A stretch of DNA of 64,000 nt, from assembly GCA_965229695.1 (NCBI GenBank), contig OZ245921.1, forward strand, positions 744,001 to 808,000. Reading direction: 5' to 3'. Origin of the DNA: JANSYL01 sp965229695 (lineage in GTDB: Bacteria; Pseudomonadota; Alphaproteobacteria; Rhodobacterales; Rhodobacteraceae). Under the pieces are notes generated by a model that ran no database searches, had not been told where the DNA came from, and was given only the letters and a program-made list of their open reading frames with translations. Both the position numbers and the translations under genes were made by a program. This document shows positions 61,912-64,000 of this stretch, piece by piece. Position 1 is the stretch's first letter, and each line of letters opens with the position of its first letter.

Positions 61912-62400
61912 ATGCCCAACCCGGTCTACCCAAACGGCCCCGAAGACATGGCCACAATGGAACAGCTGCTATCGATGTCGGGCCTCGCCTTTATGGAGGG
62001 TATCCGCGATGGCACCCTGCCCCAGCCCCCGATCAGCAAAACCCTGAATTATCGCATCGATCTGGTCGAACCGGGCCGCGTGATCTTTCGCGGCACGCCT
62101 CAGTTCGCCTTCACCAACCCCATGGGCGGCGTGCATGGCGGCTGGTACGGCACGCTTTTGGATAGCTGCATGGCCTGCGCCGCCATGACCCATGTGCCCC
62201 AGGGCAGCGTCTACACCACACTGGAATACAAGATTAACATCACCCGCCCGATCCCCCTTGGCACCGAGATCCTGGCCGAGGGTCTGACCTCCCACGCAGG
62301 CCGCACCACCGTGGTCGCCGACGGCACGATCAAAGGCGCCCAGGATGGCAAGCTTTACGCCACCGGATCGACCACCTGTTTGATCATGACGCCTTCCTGA
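61912..62400 (+). CDS. PaaI-family thioesterase
   Basis: 162 residues, hot-dog fold. NPMGGVHGGWYGTLLDSCMA carries the conserved HGG and the Asp of the active site; TTLEYKINITRPIPLGTEIL and LYATGSTTCLIM complete the fold. Hydrolyses an acyl- or aryl-CoA thioester; substrate unknown. GGAGG lies 5 nt before the ATG. Confidence 0.92.
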   Translation: MPNPVYPNGPEDMATMEQLLSMSGLAFMEGIRDGTLPQPPISKTLNYRIDLVEPGRVIFRGTPQFAFTNPMGGVHGGWYGTLLDSCMACAAMTHVPQGSVYTTLEYKINITRPIPLGTEILAEGLTSHAGRTTVVADGTIKGAQDGKLYATGSTTCLIMTPS

Positions 62401-62479
62401 TCCCATCACGGACGGTGATTTGACTTATCACCCGCCCTGGGGCAGGACGAAACCTTCGATCAACCCCAGGAGATAACCG

Positions 62480-63670
62480 ATGATTTCCCCGGTTCTGCCC
62501 AGCTATTCGCGCGCACCGCTCTCCTTCGTCAAAGGCGAAGGGGCTTGGATGATCGAGGCGGATGGCCGACGTTTCCTGGATTTCGGCAGCGGCATCGCGG
62601 TGATGGCGCTCGGCCATGGCCATCCGGCCATTGTCGGGGCGCTCAAGGATCAGGCCGGTAAGCTCTGGCATACCTCGAACCTCTACACCGTACCCGAACA
62701 GCAAGACCTGGCAGAAATGCTGGTCGAACATACCTTTGCCGACACCGTTTTCTTCTGCAATTCCGGCACGGAATCCGCGGAACTGGCGATCAAAATGGCG
62801 CGCAAATATTGGGATGCCAAAGGCGCACCTGAACGCAGCACGATCCTATGTTTCGAAGGCGCCTTTCACGGCCGCTCCATCGCCGCCATCTCTGCCGCCG
62901 GTCAGGAAAAACTGGTCAAAGGTTTCGGCCCGCTGCTGCCCGGTTTCGAACAATTGCCCTTTGGCGATCACGACGCGCTGCGCGCCGCGGCCGCACGCGC
63001 GGATGTCGGCGCGATCATGGTTGAACCGATCCAGGGCGAAAGCGGTATACGCCCGCTGCCGGATGTATGCCTCAAGGGCCTGCGCGATCTCTGCGACGAA
63101 CACGGGCTTCTCCTGATCCTCGATGAGATTCAATGCGGTATGGGCCGCACCGGCAAACTCTTCGCCCATGAATGGGCCGGGATCGCGCCCGACATCATGC
63201 TGGTCGCCAAGGGCATTGGCGGCGGCTACCCGCTCGGCGCGCTTCTGGCCACCGAAAACGCGGCCCAGGGCATGACAGCGGGCACCCATGGCTCCACCTA
63301 TGGCGGCAACCCGCTGGGCTGCGCCGTCGGCAAAGCCGTAATGGCCGAGGTCACGCGCGACGGGTTCCTCGACGATGTGAACCGCAAAGCCGGTTTCCTG
63401 CGCCAAAAGCTCGAAGGGCTGGTCGCCGCCCACCCCGATATCTTCACCGGCGTGCGCGGCGCGGGCCTGATGCTGGGCCTCACCTGCAAGGTCACCAATC
63501 TCGATGTGGTCAACGCCGCTTACGACGCCGACCTGCTGACGGTCCCCGCCGGTGACAATGTGGTTCGTGTCCTGCCCGCGCTCACCATCACCGAAGATGA
63601 GATCAGCACCGGCATCGACCGGCTCGACGCCGCCGCCACCGCGCTCGAACGACAAATGGCCGCCGCCTGA
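62480..63670 (+). CDS. argD: Acetylornithine aminotransferase
   Basis: 396 residues, class III PLP aminotransferase. Forms N-acetylornithine in arginine synthesis; may also act on succinyldiaminopimelate. Motifs: FLDFGSGIAVMALGHGHPAI, FCNSGTESAELAIKMARKY, LILDEIQCGMGRTGKLFA and the Schiff-base Lys in LVAKGIGGGYPLGALLA. Followed by argF, so an arg operon. CAGGAG is 8-9 nt before the ATG. Confidence 0.96.
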   Translation: MISPVLPSYSRAPLSFVKGEGAWMIEADGRRFLDFGSGIAVMALGHGHPAIVGALKDQAGKLWHTSNLYTVPEQQDLAEMLVEHTFADTVFFCNSGTESAELAIKMARKYWDAKGAPERSTILCFEGAFHGRSIAAISAAGQEKLVKGFGPLLPGFEQLPFGDHDALRAAAARADVGAIMVEPIQGESGIRPLPDVCLKGLRDLCDEHGLLLILDEIQCGMGRTGKLFAHEWAGIAPDIMLVAKGIGGGYPLGALLATENAAQGMTAGTHGSTYGGNPLGCAVGKAVMAEVTRDGFLDDVNRKAGFLRQKLEGLVAAHPDIFTGVRGAGLMLGLTCKVTNLDVVNAAYDADLLTVPAGDNVVRVLPALTITEDEISTGIDRLDAAATALERQMAAA

Positions 63671-63685
63671 TCCCCGCCCCTGGCC

Positions 63686-63742
63686 CCTTCTCTGTTTCAA
63701 AAATATCCTCGGGGGAGCGCGAGGGGGCAGACAGCCCCCTCG
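63686..63742. repeat. Dispersed repeat copy 2 plus hairpin between argD and argF
   Basis: 63686-63715 is an inverse copy of the CCCCGGGGGTATTTT-type repeat at 4365-4393. Next to it CGAGGGGGC/GCCCCCTCG (63720-63728 and 63734-63742, loop AGACA) forms a perfect 9-bp hairpin. It may attenuate or terminate between argD and argF. Confidence 0.5.
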
Positions 63743-63771
63743 CCCCCGCCGCCAGCCAAAAGCACTCCGTT

Positions 63772-64000
63772 ATGAACCACTTCCTCGACATCAACAAAAC
63801 CGACCCCAAAGCCCTGCGCGCCATGCTGGACCAGGCCGCCGCGATGAAATCCGCCCGGTTGGGCCGCCCAAAAGGCGCGCCCGATGACGATCAGCCGCTG
63901 AAAGATCACATGGTGGCCCTGATCTTCGAAAAACCCTCCACCCGCACCCGCGTCAGCTTCGATGTCGGCGTGCGCCAGATGGGCGGGCAAACCATGGTGC
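63772..64000 (+). CDS. argF: Ornithine carbamoyltransferase, N-terminal part
   Basis: The first 76 residues are visible; the gene runs off the right edge. NHFLDINKTDPKALRAMLDQ then FEKPSTRTRVSFDVGVRQMG contains the carbamoyl-phosphate motif STRTR. Makes citrulline from ornithine and carbamoyl phosphate. Follows argD by 101 nt. Confidence 0.95.
   Translation, partial: MNHFLDINKTDPKALRAMLDQAAAMKSARLGRPKGAPDDDQPLKDHMVALIFEKPSTRTRVSFDVGVRQMGGQTMV

Noticed and set aside
1..64000. CRISPR arrays, tRNA or rRNA genes, IS elements, prophage
   Set aside because: No regularly spaced repeats, no TPsiC-type arm outside coding regions, no transposase or phage structural genes were seen when reading both strands.

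Overview
The window is a dense, high-GC (roughly 60-65 percent by eye) chromosomal segment from an alphaproteobacterium, most likely a marine Rhodobacteraceae (Roseobacter-group) strain. The evidence is the combination of family-typical genes and neighbourhoods: an Hsp20-DUF1150 pair, DUF465, DUF484 next to xerC, a TIGR01459 HAD protein, DUF2125, phosphatidylcholine synthase, a bifunctional ATP sulfurylase/APS kinase, an atpHAGDC operon without the Fo genes, and Hint/RTX secreted proteins. I saw no phage, IS element, CRISPR array, rRNA or tRNA gene. The content is mostly core metabolism and housekeeping, with a few accessory-looking islands.

Layout. 1-2.0 kb: a truncated TPR gene, an Lrp/AsnC regulator and a divergent trxB. 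2.1-4.3 kb: a sulfate-activation enzyme (SAT+APSK) whose reading frame is fused in-frame to an N-terminal MarR-type winged helix, preceded by two near-identical palindromes. 4.4-10.8 kb: an 18-repeat MORN protein, nadE, a Kef-type antiporter, DUF1150 and hsp20 (with a candidate sigma-32 promoter and ROSE-like RNA thermometer), DUF465. 11-13.6 kb: purEK and a Mn-dependent pyrophosphatase. 13.9-16.4 kb: a small basic ORF, then a ferric-reductase-like flavocytochrome, a membrane-anchored LuxR-type protein and a PepSY protein with an acidic tail. 16.6-18.8 kb: CIRCE-controlled groESL. 18.9-22.2 kb: a 3-hydroxyisobutyrate-dehydrogenase-like enzyme, an orphan PhnM, an EamA permease and a Nudix hydrolase. 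22.2-30.4 kb: lipase-like hydrolase, HAD, MaoC, ribF-ycgN-ltaE overlapping genes, hydrolase/isomerase pair, prs, GNAT, H-type lectin.

30.5-35.4 kb: F1 ATP synthase operon atpHAGDC on the minus strand with a strong terminator. 35.7-40.9 kb: methyltransferase, gloB, clpA, then a hairpin array ending in a strong terminator that lies inside the 5' end of an M23 peptidase ORF. 40.9-44.9 kb: ChaC and a MotA/MotB-like stator pair whose MotB-like partner carries about 500 residues of coiled coil. 45-49 kb: DUF2125, extensin-like protein, tyrA and hisC. 49-53.7 kb: priA, transaldolase, DUF484, xerC. 53.7-56.3 kb: two tandem long paralogues with Flp-pilin-like N-termini and a third short one, around pcs. 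56.3-64 kb: inositol monophosphatase family, a Hint/RTX protein, metR-metF, a thioesterase, argD and the start of argF.

Strongest candidates for something undescribed: (1) the HTH-SAT-APSK fusion with its twin operators, which could couple PAPS synthesis to transcription; (2) the MotAB-like complex with an outsized periplasmic coiled coil; (3) the long Flp-like paralogue pair; (4) the PepSY/LuxR/ferric-reductase cluster; (5) the terminator-in-leader arrangement downstream of clpA. All are read from sequence by eye; no searches were run.
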